From DASUBN01 sp036000105 (GTDB taxonomy: Bacteria > Pseudomonadota > Gammaproteobacteria > Natronospirales > REEB76): a stretch of DNA of 64,000 bases. The notes beneath the pieces are model-generated. The model ran no database searches, was not told the origin of the DNA, and saw only the letters and a program-made list of their open reading frames with translations. The stretch is from the NCBI GenBank assembly GCA_036000105.1, contig DASYGE010000014.1, forward strand, positions 1 through 64,000, read 5' to 3'. The position numbers and the translations under genes are program-made. Positions 43,636-53,336 of this stretch are shown piece after piece (positions within the stretch are counted from its first letter, which is position 1; the number at the start of each line of letters is the position of its first letter).

Positions 43636-44655
43636 TTAAGGGTTCCGCGGACGCCGCTCCGCCATGCATCGCTCCATCCGCTCCAGGATGAGCGCCTGGT
43701 CAGACTCGGCGAAATGGGCGGAAGCTTCCACGTACCAGTGTCGCGGCAGAGCCATGCTACGACATTTTACGGCGTCTTTCTCGGTCATGAACACCGGTTT
43801 GTCATCGGCGAACTGCAAGTCCGCAGGGGTGAGGCTGGTATGATCCGTCAATGCCCGCCCATCCACCTGCATGCCAGCAGCAGCAAGGGTCGCGAAGAAT
43901 TGCTCCGGATTGCCAATACCTGCCAGGGCATGCACCGATCGCCCGGCGAACTCCGCCAAGGGCATACGGCGGCCATCTGCGAGGGATACTGCCGTCTCAG
44001 CCAGGAGTGGCATGTAGATGGCGCCGGGCCAGGTGAATTGGCCCGCACCACTGCGCTTGATCACTGTGATATCCGCTTCGTCCAAGCGGTGTTCCGTCTC
44101 GCGCAAGGGGCCTGCAGGCAGGAGCCAGCCGTTGCCCAAACCCCGGTCGCCGTCCAACAGGACAATCTCCAGGTCCCGCGGCAATCGGTAATGCTGCAAG
44201 CCGTCGTCGCTCAACAGCACATCTATGGGGTATCTACTGCACAGCATCAGAGCCGCAGCAGCGCGATCGCGACACACCGCCACCGGCAGGCCGGTGCGCC
44301 GTGCCAGCAGCACCGCTTCATCCCCGGCTATCCCAGGATCGCTGTCGGGTGTCACCAGCATGGGCTGACGCGCTTTGCCACCGTAACCACGGCTGATGAT
44401 GCCGGCCTTGTAGCCCCGCTGGGTGAGCGCCGCAGCGAGCCAGATGACGAAAAGCGTCTTGCCGGTGCCGCCCACGCTCACGTTGCCCACCACGATCACT
44501 GGCGCCGGCAAGGAGGCGCGCTGCAACACGCCCAGACCATAGGTCGCACGGCGCAAGCTGCTCAGCAGCCAGAACAGCCAGGCGAGTGGGATGAAGAACC
44601 AGATGGGACGCGGTGAATACCAGGCGCGCAGCAGCCAGCCTGAGAAGCCGTTCAT
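43636..44655 (-). CDS. lpxK: LpxK, tetraacyldisaccharide 4'-kinase
   Basis: 339 aa. Adds the 4'-phosphate to the lipid A precursor at the inner membrane. One N-terminal membrane anchor (about 18-35), a Walker-like GNVSVGGTGKT at about 55-65, SRGYGGKARQP, LSDDGLQHYRLPRDLEIVLLDG (partial) and FMTEKDAVKC. It follows msbA by 3 bases, as in most gammaproteobacteria. Confidence 0.96.
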   Translation of the reverse strand: MNGFSGWLLRAWYSPRPIWFFIPLAWLFWLLSSLRRATYGLGVLQRASLPAPVIVVGNVSVGGTGKTLFVIWLAAALTQRGYKAGIISRGYGGKARQPMLVTPDSDPGIAGDEAVLLARRTGLPVAVCRDRAAAALMLCSRYPIDVLLSDDGLQHYRLPRDLEIVLLDGDRGLGNGWLLPAGPLRETEHRLDEADITVIKRSGAGQFTWPGAIYMPLLAETAVSLADGRRMPLAEFAGRSVHALAGIGNPEQFFATLAAAGMQVDGRALTDHTSLTPADLQFADDKPVFMTEKDAVKCRSMALPRHWYVEASAHFAESDQALILERMERCMAERRPRNP

Positions 44656-44658
44656 GGC

Positions 44659-46401
44659 TCAGTCTTCGTCGCGGAACTGCAGGCGGTGCAGCGCGGCGTA
44701 ATGGCCATCCTTCGCCAGGAGTTCCGCGTGGGGGCCCATCTCCACGATACGCCCGCGGTCCAGCACCAGGATGCGGTCGGCACGCTCCACGGTGGACAGC
44801 CGGTGTGCGATCACGAGGGTGGTACGGTGGGCCATGAGTTTCTCGAGTGCCGCCTGGATGTGGCGCTCGGATTCGCTGTCGAGAGCCGAGGTGGCTTCGT
44901 CCAGCACCAGGAGTGGCGCGTCCTTTAGCAGGGCCCGGGCGATGGAGATGCGTTGACGTTCACCGCCTGAGAGCAGCACGCCCCGGTCGCCCACCATGGT
45001 GTCCAATCCCTGGGGCAGACGCTTGATGAAGGGCATGGCATAGGCGGCTTCCGCAGCCGCCACGATAGCGGCTTCGCCCCGTTCCTTGAGCGAACCATAA
45101 GCGATGTTGTTCCGGATGGTGTCGTTGAACAGCATCACGTCCTGGCTCACCATGGCCATCTGCCCGCGCAGGTTGTCCAAGGCGTAATCCCTAAGGTCGA
45201 GGCCGTCGAGGAAGATGGTGCCCGCAGTGGGGTCGTAGAAGCGTGGCAAGAGGCTCACCAGCGTGGACTTGCCGCTGCCGGAACGGCCCACCAGGGCGAT
45301 GGTCTCGCCGGGCGCCGCCTTGAAGCTGATGTCGCTAAGCACTTCACCCTTGGCGCTGCTGTAAGCGAAACTCAAGGACCGGTATTCCAACTCGCCTCGG
45401 GCGCGGGACACCGTGTATTTGCCGCCCACATCCTCGGGCTTCTCGTCCAGGAGTTCGAAGATGCTCTGGCCGGCGGCGATGCCGCGCTGCAGAGGTGCAT
45501 TGATGTCGGTGACATGCTTCAAGGGCGGCAGGATCAGCAGCATGGCCGCCAGGAAGGCGATAAAAGTACCGGGGGTGACCTTCTGCCCGAGGACAACCAT
45601 GATCACGCAGGACACCCCCAGGCCAGCGATCATCTGGATGATCGGGCTCGAGGCGGAGTTGACCAGCATCAGCTTGGTGTTGAGGTAGCGGTTGTTCTCG
45701 TTCACCTGCTCGAAACGTTCGGTCTCATGCTTGTGCCCGCCGAACAGCTTGACGATGCGCTGGCCGGTGATCACCTCTTCCGCCACTTTGGTGACGTCAC
45801 CCATGGAATCCTGGATACGCCGGCTGTAACGGCGGAACCGCTCGCTGATATATCGCGAGAGCAGTGCGATCACTGGGCCCAGCACTAAGATGATCAGCGC
45901 CAGGACCCAACTCTGATAAAACATCACACCCAGGAGGCCGATGATAGTGAGGCCATCGCGGAAGATCACGGTGATGGCGTTGGTACTGGCCTCCGCCACC
46001 TGCTCGATGTTGTAGGTGAGCTTCGACACAAGCATGCCCGACGAGGATACGTCGTAGTAGCCTGACGGCAGCAGTAACAGTTGCGAGAAGGTCTCGCCGC
46101 GGATGCGCTTGATGATGCTGCGACCCACCCAGCTGATGTTATAGGCCGCGAGGAAATCGGCGATGCCCCGCAGCAGGAACAGCCCGACCACCTCCAGGGG
46201 GATGAGCTTCATGCTGGTAATATCATGCAACAAGATGCCTTTATCCAGCAGTGGTTTCATGAGCAGAGTGAACGCCGACTGAGTGAAGGCATAGATCGCC
46301 ATGCCGAACATCGCCATTCCATAGCGCGACCAATAGGGCCAAGCGTAGGTAAGAAGGCGCCGATAAATGCTGAGACCGCTAGGGTTCTTGGTCTGTGACA
46401 T
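44659..46401 (-). CDS. msbA: MsbA, lipid A flippase (ABC exporter)
   Basis: 580 aa, half-transporter of usual length. Six membrane spans (about 20-300), Walker A GRSGSGKST (about 374), signature LLSGGERQRISIARA and Walker B PLLVLDEATSALD. It moves core-lipid A from the inner to the outer leaflet of the inner membrane. It follows exbD by 3 bases and precedes lpxK. Confidence 0.96.
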   Translation of the reverse strand: MSQTKNPSGLSIYRRLLTYAWPYWSRYGMAMFGMAIYAFTQSAFTLLMKPLLDKGILLHDITSMKLIPLEVVGLFLLRGIADFLAAYNISWVGRSIIKRIRGETFSQLLLLPSGYYDVSSSGMLVSKLTYNIEQVAEASTNAITVIFRDGLTIIGLLGVMFYQSWVLALIILVLGPVIALLSRYISERFRRYSRRIQDSMGDVTKVAEEVITGQRIVKLFGGHKHETERFEQVNENNRYLNTKLMLVNSASSPIIQMIAGLGVSCVIMVVLGQKVTPGTFIAFLAAMLLILPPLKHVTDINAPLQRGIAAGQSIFELLDEKPEDVGGKYTVSRARGELEYRSLSFAYSSAKGEVLSDISFKAAPGETIALVGRSGSGKSTLVSLLPRFYDPTAGTIFLDGLDLRDYALDNLRGQMAMVSQDVMLFNDTIRNNIAYGSLKERGEAAIVAAAEAAYAMPFIKRLPQGLDTMVGDRGVLLSGGERQRISIARALLKDAPLLVLDEATSALDSESERHIQAALEKLMAHRTTLVIAHRLSTVERADRILVLDRGRIVEMGPHAELLAKDGHYAALHRLQFRDED

Positions 46402-46404
46402 GTG

Positions 46405-46836
46405 TTACTGGTTCGCCCGCGGCTGCGTTGTGAGGATCTGCAACTGGGCGAAACCCAAGGCTCCTGCCACGTCCATGACCGTGACCACTGACTGGTGGGT
46501 GGAGCGGGCATCGGCGCGCAGCACGATGGGCTGATCACGGCGATCGCCGGCCACCGCCACCAGTGCATCACGCAGGGTCGCCGGGGTGGTATCCGGCACT
46601 GCCTTCTGGTTCACGTAGTAGTGGCCTTCCGCATCCACCGTGACTTCTATGCCATCCAGCTTGCTGAAGGAAGGCGGCGCCCCGGCACTGGGCAGTGCCA
46701 CCGTGAGGCTGGTGTTCTCGATGAAGTGCGTGGTCATCATGAAGAAGACCAGCAACATGAGCACCACGTCCACGAGCGAGATGAGATTCAGTTCCGGGTC
46801 TTCCCAGCGGGCGCGTTCACGCAGCTTCACGGTCAC
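46405..46836 (-). CDS. exbD: ExbD/TolR family proton-channel subunit
   Basis: 143 aa. Short cytosolic start, one membrane span (about 18-40, LISLVDVVLMLLVFFMM) with the conserved Asp (D24) for proton flow, then the periplasmic ExbD/TolR domain. It overlaps exbB by 20 bases. Position between exbB and msbA is a known arrangement in many gammaproteobacteria; no tonB is beside it. Confidence 0.93.
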   Translation of the reverse strand: MTVKLRERARWEDPELNLISLVDVVLMLLVFFMMTTHFIENTSLTVALPSAGAPPSFSKLDGIEVTVDAEGHYYVNQKAVPDTTPATLRDALVAVAGDRRDQPIVLRADARSTHQSVVTVMDVAGALGFAQLQILTTQPRANQ

Positions 46837-47464
46837 CCCGGCGCTGCCATTCCGCGGGAGCCTGCTTGCCCTGCAACGCGTTCATGAGGCGCATGGTCTC
46901 GCGCTCCATGCTCACCACGAGTTCCTCCACCCGCCCGCGCAGGTAGCGATGCGCCACGTAGGCCGGGATGGCGACACCTAAGCCCACCACGGTGGTGATG
47001 AGGGCCTCGGAGATGCCGCCGGCGAGAGCTGCCGGGTTGCCGAGGCCCACCTGGGAGATAGCGGCGAACACCCGCATGATCCCGAGCACGGTGCCGAGCA
47101 GACCCAGCAGCGGCGAGATGGTGGCGATGGTGCCCAAGGTGATGAGATAACGGTCCAGCTCGTGGACGATGTGGCGGCCGGCATCGGCGATGGCGTCGTT
47201 CAACACGTCACGCGGGGAATTGCGGTGCAGCAGCGCGATAGCCAAGAGCCGCCCGAGGGGCGTGCCGATCCGCAGGGCCTGCATGCGCTCCTCGTCGAAC
47301 TCCCCGTTCCGGATCCAGTGCCAGACTTGGGCTGCCAGGTGCTCCGGAGCGACCCGTTTGGCCTGCAGGGTCCAGAGACGCTCGGCGATGATGGCGGCGA
47401 CGATGGTGGAGCACAGGATGAGGGGTGCCATCACCCAGCCGCCAGCCTTGATGATCTCGAACAT
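46817..47464 (-). CDS. exbB: ExbB/TolQ/MotA family proton-channel subunit
   Basis: 215 aa with three membrane spans (about 10-33, 112-135, 155-178). Conserved LGLLGTVLGIMRVF and GISEALITTVVGLGVAIPAYVAHRY segments (partial) match the MotA/TolQ/ExbB core. It works with ExbD to draw on the proton gradient. The partner TonB is unknown here. It follows comEC by about 70 bases on the opposite strand's reading order (comEC lies downstream on the map). Confidence 0.92.
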   Translation of the reverse strand: MFEIIKAGGWVMAPLILCSTIVAAIIAERLWTLQAKRVAPEHLAAQVWHWIRNGEFDEERMQALRIGTPLGRLLAIALLHRNSPRDVLNDAIADAGRHIVHELDRYLITLGTIATISPLLGLLGTVLGIMRVFAAISQVGLGNPAALAGGISEALITTVVGLGVAIPAYVAHRYLRGRVEELVVSMERETMRLMNALQGKQAPAEWQRRGDREAA

Positions 47465-47536
47465 GCGGCTCCCGCCTATCTGCAGATTGCAGGCATGATA
47501 CTGGATTTTGGCCGGTGGGCGAACGCCGCAAGCAGG

Positions 47537-49819
47537 CTAATGCGCGGTCCAAAGCCGGGCCATATCCGGCCGCCAGCGCATGACCACCGCCGGACGTACG
47601 GCCGGCCGGAAACGTACGCGCACAGCGCCGTCAGTGGCGCTATCGGCGAGCGTGGCCCCCTCCCCTAAGTAACGCGCCACCACCTCGGGCTTGGGGAAAC
47701 CCCAGCGATTGCGGTAACCCACCGGGAACAGCACCACCGAGGGGGATACCGCTGCCACGAAGGGCTCGCTGGAGGAGGAATTACTGCCATGGTGGGGCGC
47801 CACCAGGGTATCGCTGCGCAGCGCATCGCCCTCCAGCTCCAACAGATGGCGCTCGGATTTACGCATGATGTCGCCGGTGAGGAGCGCGCTGCCGCCCTGC
47901 CCGCTCACTCGCACCACGCAGGAAGCATCGTTGCCGCCGACGGGCGCCCCCGCGTCGGGATACAGCACCTGGAAACTCACTCCGTCCCACTCCCAGTGCT
48001 GGCCGCGGATGCAGGTGATCACGTCCGGGAAGCGGTATTCCGCCCCGGAGATCACCGGCATGTCCCGGAAAGCCGCCCTGAGGCTCGCGAGCCCGCCGGC
48101 GTGATCGCTGTCACCATGGCTCACCACCGCGAGATCAGGCGCGGCGATGCCCTGGGACATGAGATAAGGGATCACCACTTCGCCGCCCGTGTCTGAACCT
48201 GATTGGAACTTGGGGCCCGTGTCATACACGAGGGTATGGCCCGCGGTGCGCACCACCGCCGATAGGCCCTGACCCACATCCAGCAGCGTGAGATCGAAGC
48301 TACCCTGCGGTATCCCAGAGAGCGGGGCCACGAACAGAGGCAGGAGCAGGCCGACAGCAGCAAGCCTGGCTGGCACGCCTCGAGGCATGAGTAACCACGT
48401 GGCACCCAGCAGAGACACCCCGAGAGCAGCCCATCCGGGGGTGGATGAGGTCAGCAGCGCCGGCTGGATATCCGCAAGCCGTTCCAGGAGCGGCCAACTT
48501 AACCCGATCATCAGGGTCGCGCCCTTGAGCAGCAAAGTACCGGCCCAGGGCCAGAGTGCCAGCAGTGCCGCGCCCATGAGCACCAGCGGCACCACCAGCA
48601 GGCTATAGATGGGCACTTCCACCAGATTGGCGATGGGCGCCGTGAGGCCGGCCCGCTGGAAGAAGAATGCCAGGAGCGGTAGGAGGCCGATGCCCACTGC
48701 CCACTGGGTGCGCAAGAGATCCACGAGCCAGCTTTTCGGCGCGCCCAGACGATTGCCGAATACGAACAGGATGGCGGCCACGGCGCTGAAAGATAGCCAG
48801 AAGCTCGCTTCAGCTGCAGACAAAGGATCCAGCAACAGCACACCGACCATGGCCAGCCCCAAGGTGTCGATGGCCTTGAGGCGTCGGCGCAGCAACACAC
48901 CCAGAGTGAATGCTGCCAGCATGATGAGCGCCCGCTGCGTGGGCAGCGGGAACCCCGCCATGGCGGCATACATACTTGCGGCCAACAGCGCTGCCACCGC
49001 AGCCGCCACTGGGGTAGGGCAACGACTGCATAACCAGGCACTGTGCCGCCAGACAGATCCCGTGAGGAGAAAGAACAGTCCCGCCAGCACGCCGATGTGC
49101 AAGCCGGCGATGGCCATGAGATGCACGGTGTTGGTGTCCTGCAGCACCTGCCATTGCGTCTCGCTGATGGCGCCCTGGTCACCGGTGGCGAGAGCCGCTG
49201 CCATGCCGGCGAACTGATCTGTTCCCAACCGCTTCTGGATGTGCTCCACCAGGGAAGCGCGCATGCGCAGCAGCGGGAAACGGGTATCTCCATCCAGCAT
49301 GGCGCCACCGGTCGCATAACCGGTGGCGCCTATGTCGTGGCGGAACAGCCAGCCTTCATAGTCGAAGGCACCGGGATCCATGAACCCCCTGGGGCGACGC
49401 AGACGCACGTCCAAGCGCCAATGCTCCCCTGCTCCGGGCTGGGCGAGGCTTTGATCCATGCTCAGGCGTATGAGCCGGGGTATGCCCGGCGCGAGGGCCC
49501 GTCCATCCAAGGTCTCTATTTCGAACTCGAAATTTTCCAGACGGCCCCGTTCTTCCGGAATCGAGTACACCCAACCGGTGGCTGTGATCTTTTGGCCTTC
49601 AAGTTCAGGCGCGAGGCGTGCGGCTAAGTGACTGCCGGCGATGAACCAGCACCAGGCGAAACCCAGGGGCAGGAACAGGGCCCACGCCAGGCGTTGCCGG
49701 GGCAAGAGCAGCAAGCCAAAAGGGGCGCATAGCACCGCCACCTGATACCCGGAGGGCAGCTCAGGCAAGGCCAGGAGCAGCAGCACTCCGGCCAGCATCG
49801 CGACGGCGGCCTTGCCCAT
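47537..49819 (-). CDS. comEC: ComEC/Rec2 DNA uptake channel
   Basis: 760 aa from the ATG at 49819 (MGKAAVAML); a longer frame to 49933 runs into the AT-rich intergenic region. N-terminal membrane and OB-like part (DUF4131; about 1-200), the competence domain of many spans (about 200-490) with the MAIAGLHIGVLAG motif, and a metallo-beta-lactamase domain (about 510-750) with HGDSDHAGG. It carries single-stranded DNA across the inner membrane in transformation. No other competence genes are close. Confidence 0.95.
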   Translation of the reverse strand: MGKAAVAMLAGVLLLLALPELPSGYQVAVLCAPFGLLLLPRQRLAWALFLPLGFAWCWFIAGSHLAARLAPELEGQKITATGWVYSIPEERGRLENFEFEIETLDGRALAPGIPRLIRLSMDQSLAQPGAGEHWRLDVRLRRPRGFMDPGAFDYEGWLFRHDIGATGYATGGAMLDGDTRFPLLRMRASLVEHIQKRLGTDQFAGMAAALATGDQGAISETQWQVLQDTNTVHLMAIAGLHIGVLAGLFFLLTGSVWRHSAWLCSRCPTPVAAAVAALLAASMYAAMAGFPLPTQRALIMLAAFTLGVLLRRRLKAIDTLGLAMVGVLLLDPLSAAEASFWLSFSAVAAILFVFGNRLGAPKSWLVDLLRTQWAVGIGLLPLLAFFFQRAGLTAPIANLVEVPIYSLLVVPLVLMGAALLALWPWAGTLLLKGATLMIGLSWPLLERLADIQPALLTSSTPGWAALGVSLLGATWLLMPRGVPARLAAVGLLLPLFVAPLSGIPQGSFDLTLLDVGQGLSAVVRTAGHTLVYDTGPKFQSGSDTGGEVVIPYLMSQGIAAPDLAVVSHGDSDHAGGLASLRAAFRDMPVISGAEYRFPDVITCIRGQHWEWDGVSFQVLYPDAGAPVGGNDASCVVRVSGQGGSALLTGDIMRKSERHLLELEGDALRSDTLVAPHHGSNSSSSEPFVAAVSPSVVLFPVGYRNRWGFPKPEVVARYLGEGATLADSATDGAVRVRFRPAVRPAVVMRWRPDMARLWTAH

Positions 49820-49993
49820 GATTCCGTTTCGGCTCCTGAAAAGTGGATAATGGGCCCCCGCCCGGCCCCCTATACAAGAGCCGCAGCGGTTTATATATAG
49901 TTCATTATTAATTAATAACTCACCCACACGCACCGAAATATCTTAAATGGGTACAGAGTCCTCTATGTCGGTAGCGCGTGGAGTAACGGAACG
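49820..49993. promoter_or_regulatory. AT-rich divergent region between comEC and the DUF2062 gene
   Basis: Contains a perfect 14-base palindrome TTATTAATTAATAA (49905-49918) next to TTTATATATAG, in an otherwise GC-rich area. It must hold both promoters; the exact boxes are ambiguous. The palindrome may be an operator. Confidence 0.4.
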
Positions 49994-50530
49994 ATGCCCC
50001 GCAAGTTCCTGAACAAGTTCCTGCCTAGCCGGGAAGAGCTGCATGCCAAGCTGCATGGCAAATGGTACATGCGGCCTTTCGATGTGCTGCTGCATGACCC
50101 CGCCCTCTGGCATATAGGCCGGCGCGGCACCTGCGAAGCCCTGGCCTTGGGAGTATTCATCTGTTGCCTGCCTGTCCCGGGGCACATGGCATTTGCGGTA
50201 TTGGGTGCCATCTACTGGCGCGTCAACCTGCCGGTGGCTTTCGCGGCGGTCTGGGTCAACAACCCCCTCACCTTCGGCCCCATCTATTTCTTCGGCTACA
50301 AGCTCGGCTCCTGGCTGTTGCAGCACAAGGCCCGGCGCTTCCCGGATCAGATCACTGTCGAATGGCTGATGGCGGAGTTCCGCCACATCTGGGCACCCCT
50401 GTGGCTGGGCGGGGTGGTGGAAGGTCTGCTGTTCGCCTTGATCGCTTACGCTGCGCTGGATGTGGCTTGGCGCCTATCCATCACCGGCCGCTGGAAACTG
50501 CGACAGGCGGAACGGCGCGAGCGCGATTGA
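49994..50530 (+). CDS. DUF2062 membrane protein
   Basis: 178 aa. Two to three membrane spans (about 55-75, 85-105, 133-155). DUF2062 features: GTCEALALGVFICCLPVPGHMA (partial), IYWRVNLPVAFAAVWVNNPLT and FFGYKLGSWLL. Function unknown; in other genomes DUF2062 genes often lie near envelope or ComEC genes. It is divergent to comEC and converges with lolD with 9 bases between stops. Confidence 0.88.
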   Translation: MPRKFLNKFLPSREELHAKLHGKWYMRPFDVLLHDPALWHIGRRGTCEALALGVFICCLPVPGHMAFAVLGAIYWRVNLPVAFAAVWVNNPLTFGPIYFFGYKLGSWLLQHKARRFPDQITVEWLMAEFRHIWAPLWLGGVVEGLLFALIAYAALDVAWRLSITGRWKLRQAERRERD

Positions 50531-50539
50531 TAGATAGAT

Positions 50540-51241
50540 TCAGGCCTTAAGCCGGCCTTCTTCCAGATGCAGGATGCGCTGCATCCGCCCCGCCAGGTTC
50601 AGATCATGGCTCACGAGCACCAGGCTCGTGCGCATCTCCCGATTCAATTCCAGCATCAGTTCGTAGACCTGTTCGCCTGTGCGGGAATCCAGGTTGCCCG
50701 TGGGTTCATCCGCCAGCACCAGAGCCGGGCGATGGATGAGAGCCCGAGCCACTGCCGCCCGCTGGCGTTCGCCGCCGGATAGCTTCGCCGGCCTGTGGGT
50801 CAGACGTTCTCCCAGACCCACACGCTTGAGTAATTCCACCGCGCGAGCTTCGGCTTCATCAGGATCCAGTCCGCCGATCAGGAGCGGCATGGCCACGTTC
50901 TCCACGGCGGTGAACTCCGGCAGCAGATGATGGAACTGATAGACGAAACCGATGGAGCGGTTGCGCACCTGGCCCCGCTGCATATCGCTCATGGCGCTGA
51001 TGGCCATGCCGTTCACATACACCTCGCCGCTGGTAGGCGTATCCAATCCACCCAGGAGATGCAGCAGAGTGCTCTTGCCGGAACCGGAGGCGCCCACCAC
51101 GGCCACGAGTTCCCCGGCCGCCACCGTCAGACTCACGCCGTTCAGCACTTCCACCCGATGCTCAGCTTCCACGAAATGTTTCACCAACTGCTCGCAACGC
51201 AGGATCCCCTGCCCCGCTGCTGCCTGCGCCGTCTCATTCAT
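50540..51241 (-). CDS. lolD: LolD, lipoprotein-releasing ATPase
   Basis: 233 aa. Walker A GASGSGKST (residues 50-58), signature KLSGGERQRAAVARA, Walker B ALVLADEPTGNLD and the LolD motif segment after Walker A's loop (FVYQFHHLLPEFTAVENVAMP partial). It powers release of lipoproteins from the inner membrane to LolA. Its start overlaps the permease gene by 8 bases. Confidence 0.96.
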   Translation of the reverse strand: MNETAQAAAGQGILRCEQLVKHFVEAEHRVEVLNGVSLTVAAGELVAVVGASGSGKSTLLHLLGGLDTPTSGEVYVNGMAISAMSDMQRGQVRNRSIGFVYQFHHLLPEFTAVENVAMPLLIGGLDPDEAEARAVELLKRVGLGERLTHRPAKLSGGERQRAAVARALIHRPALVLADEPTGNLDSRTGEQVYELMLELNREMRTSLVLVSHDLNLAGRMQRILHLEEGRLKA

Positions 51242-52481
51242 AACGCAGCGCCTCCGCGGGTTGGGTGCGTGCGGCGCGCCAGGCCGGGTAGAGCGTGGAT
51301 AATACGGTCAGCAGGAAGCTCGCGATGGTTATCTTCAGCACGTCACCGGTGTAGATGGCCGCCGGCAGGTCGCTGATGTAATACACGCTGGAGGGCAGGA
51401 ACTCCGTGTGGAAGACCCGCTGCAGGAAATGCATGATGTCGTTCAGGTTGTGGGCCAGGAGCACGCCCAACGCGAGACCCAACAGCGTGCCCAGGAGACC
51501 GATGATGGTGCCCTGCACGATGAATATGCCCATTATGCTGCGCGGTGAAGCACCCAGGGTGCGCAGGATGGCGATGTCCGCCTGCTTGTCCGTGACCGCC
51601 ATCACCAAGGTGATGGCGATGCTGATGGCAGCCACCAGCTCGATGAGCGAGAGGATTATGAACATCACGGTCTTCTCCATGGCGATGGCCTTGAAGAAGT
51701 TCACGTGCTCCTGGGTCCAGTCGCTCACGAAATAGGCGCCGCCGAACACATCCACCAGATGGCGCGCCACGTCGGGGGCCAGGTATTTATCGTCCAGCTT
51801 GAGACGCACACCGCTCACGGTATCGCCCATGCCGTACAGGGTCTGGGCATCATGGATGTTGATCAAGGCGAGACCGCGATCGTACTCGTACATGCCCGCG
51901 TCGAATATGCCCGTGACCGTGAAGCGGCGGAAGCGCGGGATCAGACCCGCCGGTGTGACGTTGCCCTGGGAGATCATGAGTATGACCTTGTCGCCGGGCG
52001 CGACGCCGAGCGCATAAGCCAGATCCTTGCCCAACACGATGGCGTAGCTGCCGGGCGTAAGGCTATCCAGGCTGCCTGCCGCCATGCGCTGACCCACTTC
52101 CGAGACGCTGCCTTCCATGCCCGGCAACACGCCGCGCACCTCGGTGCCGCTCATGTTGGAACCGTTGGCGAGCATCGCCTGATCTTCCACATAGGGTGCG
52201 GCACCTGTGATATGAGGCTGGGTCAGGACCCGCTGCCGTACCGCCGGCCAGTCGGCCAGGTGGTTGTCGAAACCCGAGACGGTGGCATCGGAGGTCATGC
52301 CGAGGATGCGGTCCCGCAGTTCGTTCTGGAAGCCGTTCATCACCGACAGCACGGTGATGAGCGCCATGACGCCGATGGCGATGGAGACCAGCGACATGCC
52401 GGATATGAAGGAGATGAACTGGTTGCGGCGCTTGGCGCGGAAGTAGCGCAAGCCCACGAACAGGGATAGGGGTTTAAACAT
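51234..52481 (-). CDS. lolC: LolC/LolE-type lipoprotein-releasing permease
   Basis: 415 aa. Four membrane spans (about 25-48, 275-300, 320-345, 375-400) with a large periplasmic domain between the first two. LolC-type Hook for LolA binding appears as TPAGLIPRFRRFTV near residue 185. Only one permease gene lies beside lolD, so the complex may be a homodimer (LolF type), or a second permease may be elsewhere. It follows sfsA on the same strand by 23 bases. Confidence 0.93.
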   Translation of the reverse strand: MFKPLSLFVGLRYFRAKRRNQFISFISGMSLVSIAIGVMALITVLSVMNGFQNELRDRILGMTSDATVSGFDNHLADWPAVRQRVLTQPHITGAAPYVEDQAMLANGSNMSGTEVRGVLPGMEGSVSEVGQRMAAGSLDSLTPGSYAIVLGKDLAYALGVAPGDKVILMISQGNVTPAGLIPRFRRFTVTGIFDAGMYEYDRGLALINIHDAQTLYGMGDTVSGVRLKLDDKYLAPDVARHLVDVFGGAYFVSDWTQEHVNFFKAIAMEKTVMFIILSLIELVAAISIAITLVMAVTDKQADIAILRTLGASPRSIMGIFIVQGTIIGLLGTLLGLALGVLLAHNLNDIMHFLQRVFHTEFLPSSVYYISDLPAAIYTGDVLKITIASFLLTVLSTLYPAWRAARTQPAEALRYE

Positions 52482-52504
52482 AGACGTGCATTATAAAGGC
52501 TGGC

Positions 52505-53215
52505 TCAGGGGATGATGACTGGGACCCGGCGATAGAGCAGCACTTCTTCCGGATTGACACGGGCCCCATACGCCATCACTTCCACACCGGCTTCCAGAGC
52601 CTGACGCAGGGTTTGGCCATAGGTCGGATCGATTACATCTGCCGGGCGCACCTCCCGCACGTCGTCCCGCTGCACGCAGAAGCAGAGCACGGCCCGCTGC
52701 CCCGCCTTCACCCGCTGCATGAGTTCCCGCAGATGGCGACTAGCCCGCTCGCTCACGGCGTCCGGGAAGAGCGCGATGCCGTCCTGCACCGCGGCGGTCA
52801 CGTTCTTCACTTCCAGGCAGCAATCGGGCTGCCCGGCACGCCCCTTGAGGACGAAATCCACCCGGAAGCCCTGCCCCAGAGTCACTTCGCCTTTGATCCC
52901 GGTATAACCCGTCAATTCCTGGAGCGTGCCGTCCTCAATCCCCTCCCGTACCAGGCCGTTAGTGCGGCCTGTGTGGATGCCCACCCATACCCCGGGCAAG
53001 GCTTCCACCAGCTCCCAGGTGAGCGGGTATTTCCGCGCCGGGTTGGTTGCCCGGCTGAGGCGCACTGCCATGCCAGGGTCGGCACAACCCAGCATGGCGC
53101 CGGTATTGGGGCAATGGACCGTGGTGCGCCGGCCGTCCGGGAATTCCACATCCGCCAGGAAGCGCTTGTAGCGGCGTAAAAGCCGCGCCTCCAGCAGGGG
53201 CGGGTCAAAGTGCAT
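52505..53215 (-). CDS. sfsA: SfsA, nuclease-like DNA-binding protein
   Basis: 236 aa. N-terminal OB-like part with LLEARLLRRYKRFLADVEF and HCPNTGAMLGCADPG (partial), and a restriction-endonuclease-like fold with FVLKGRAGQPDCCLEVKNVT holding the E-x-K active-site motif. Originally named for sugar fermentation stimulation; its real role is not settled. First gene before lolC and lolD on the minus strand. Confidence 0.93.
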   Translation of the reverse strand: MHFDPPLLEARLLRRYKRFLADVEFPDGRRTTVHCPNTGAMLGCADPGMAVRLSRATNPARKYPLTWELVEALPGVWVGIHTGRTNGLVREGIEDGTLQELTGYTGIKGEVTLGQGFRVDFVLKGRAGQPDCCLEVKNVTAAVQDGIALFPDAVSERASRHLRELMQRVKAGQRAVLCFCVQRDDVREVRPADVIDPTYGQTLRQALEAGVEVMAYGARVNPEEVLLYRRVPVIIP

Positions 53216-53293
53216 GTGGGCGACTACTGAGCCGATATGTCAAGAAACCCATCTAAGCTGATGCTCCTTAACGATTTTTCTTGGCTGAAAGGA

Positions 53294-53302
53294 TGCTATA
53301 GT
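53294..53302 (+). promoter_or_regulatory. Extended -10 promoter candidate
   Basis: TGCTATAGT, an extended -10 element, about 35 bases before the ATG at 53337. No good -35 box, only a T-rich stretch at 53275-53280. Confidence 0.45.
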
Positions 53303-53336
53303 TAAACCCTAGGATAGGCCAATCAGAGAGTGTGAC

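Noticed and set aside
43153..44616. Open frame of 487 codons antisense across kdsB, ycaR and lpxK
   Set aside because: Crosses three genuine genes and has no protein-like pattern.
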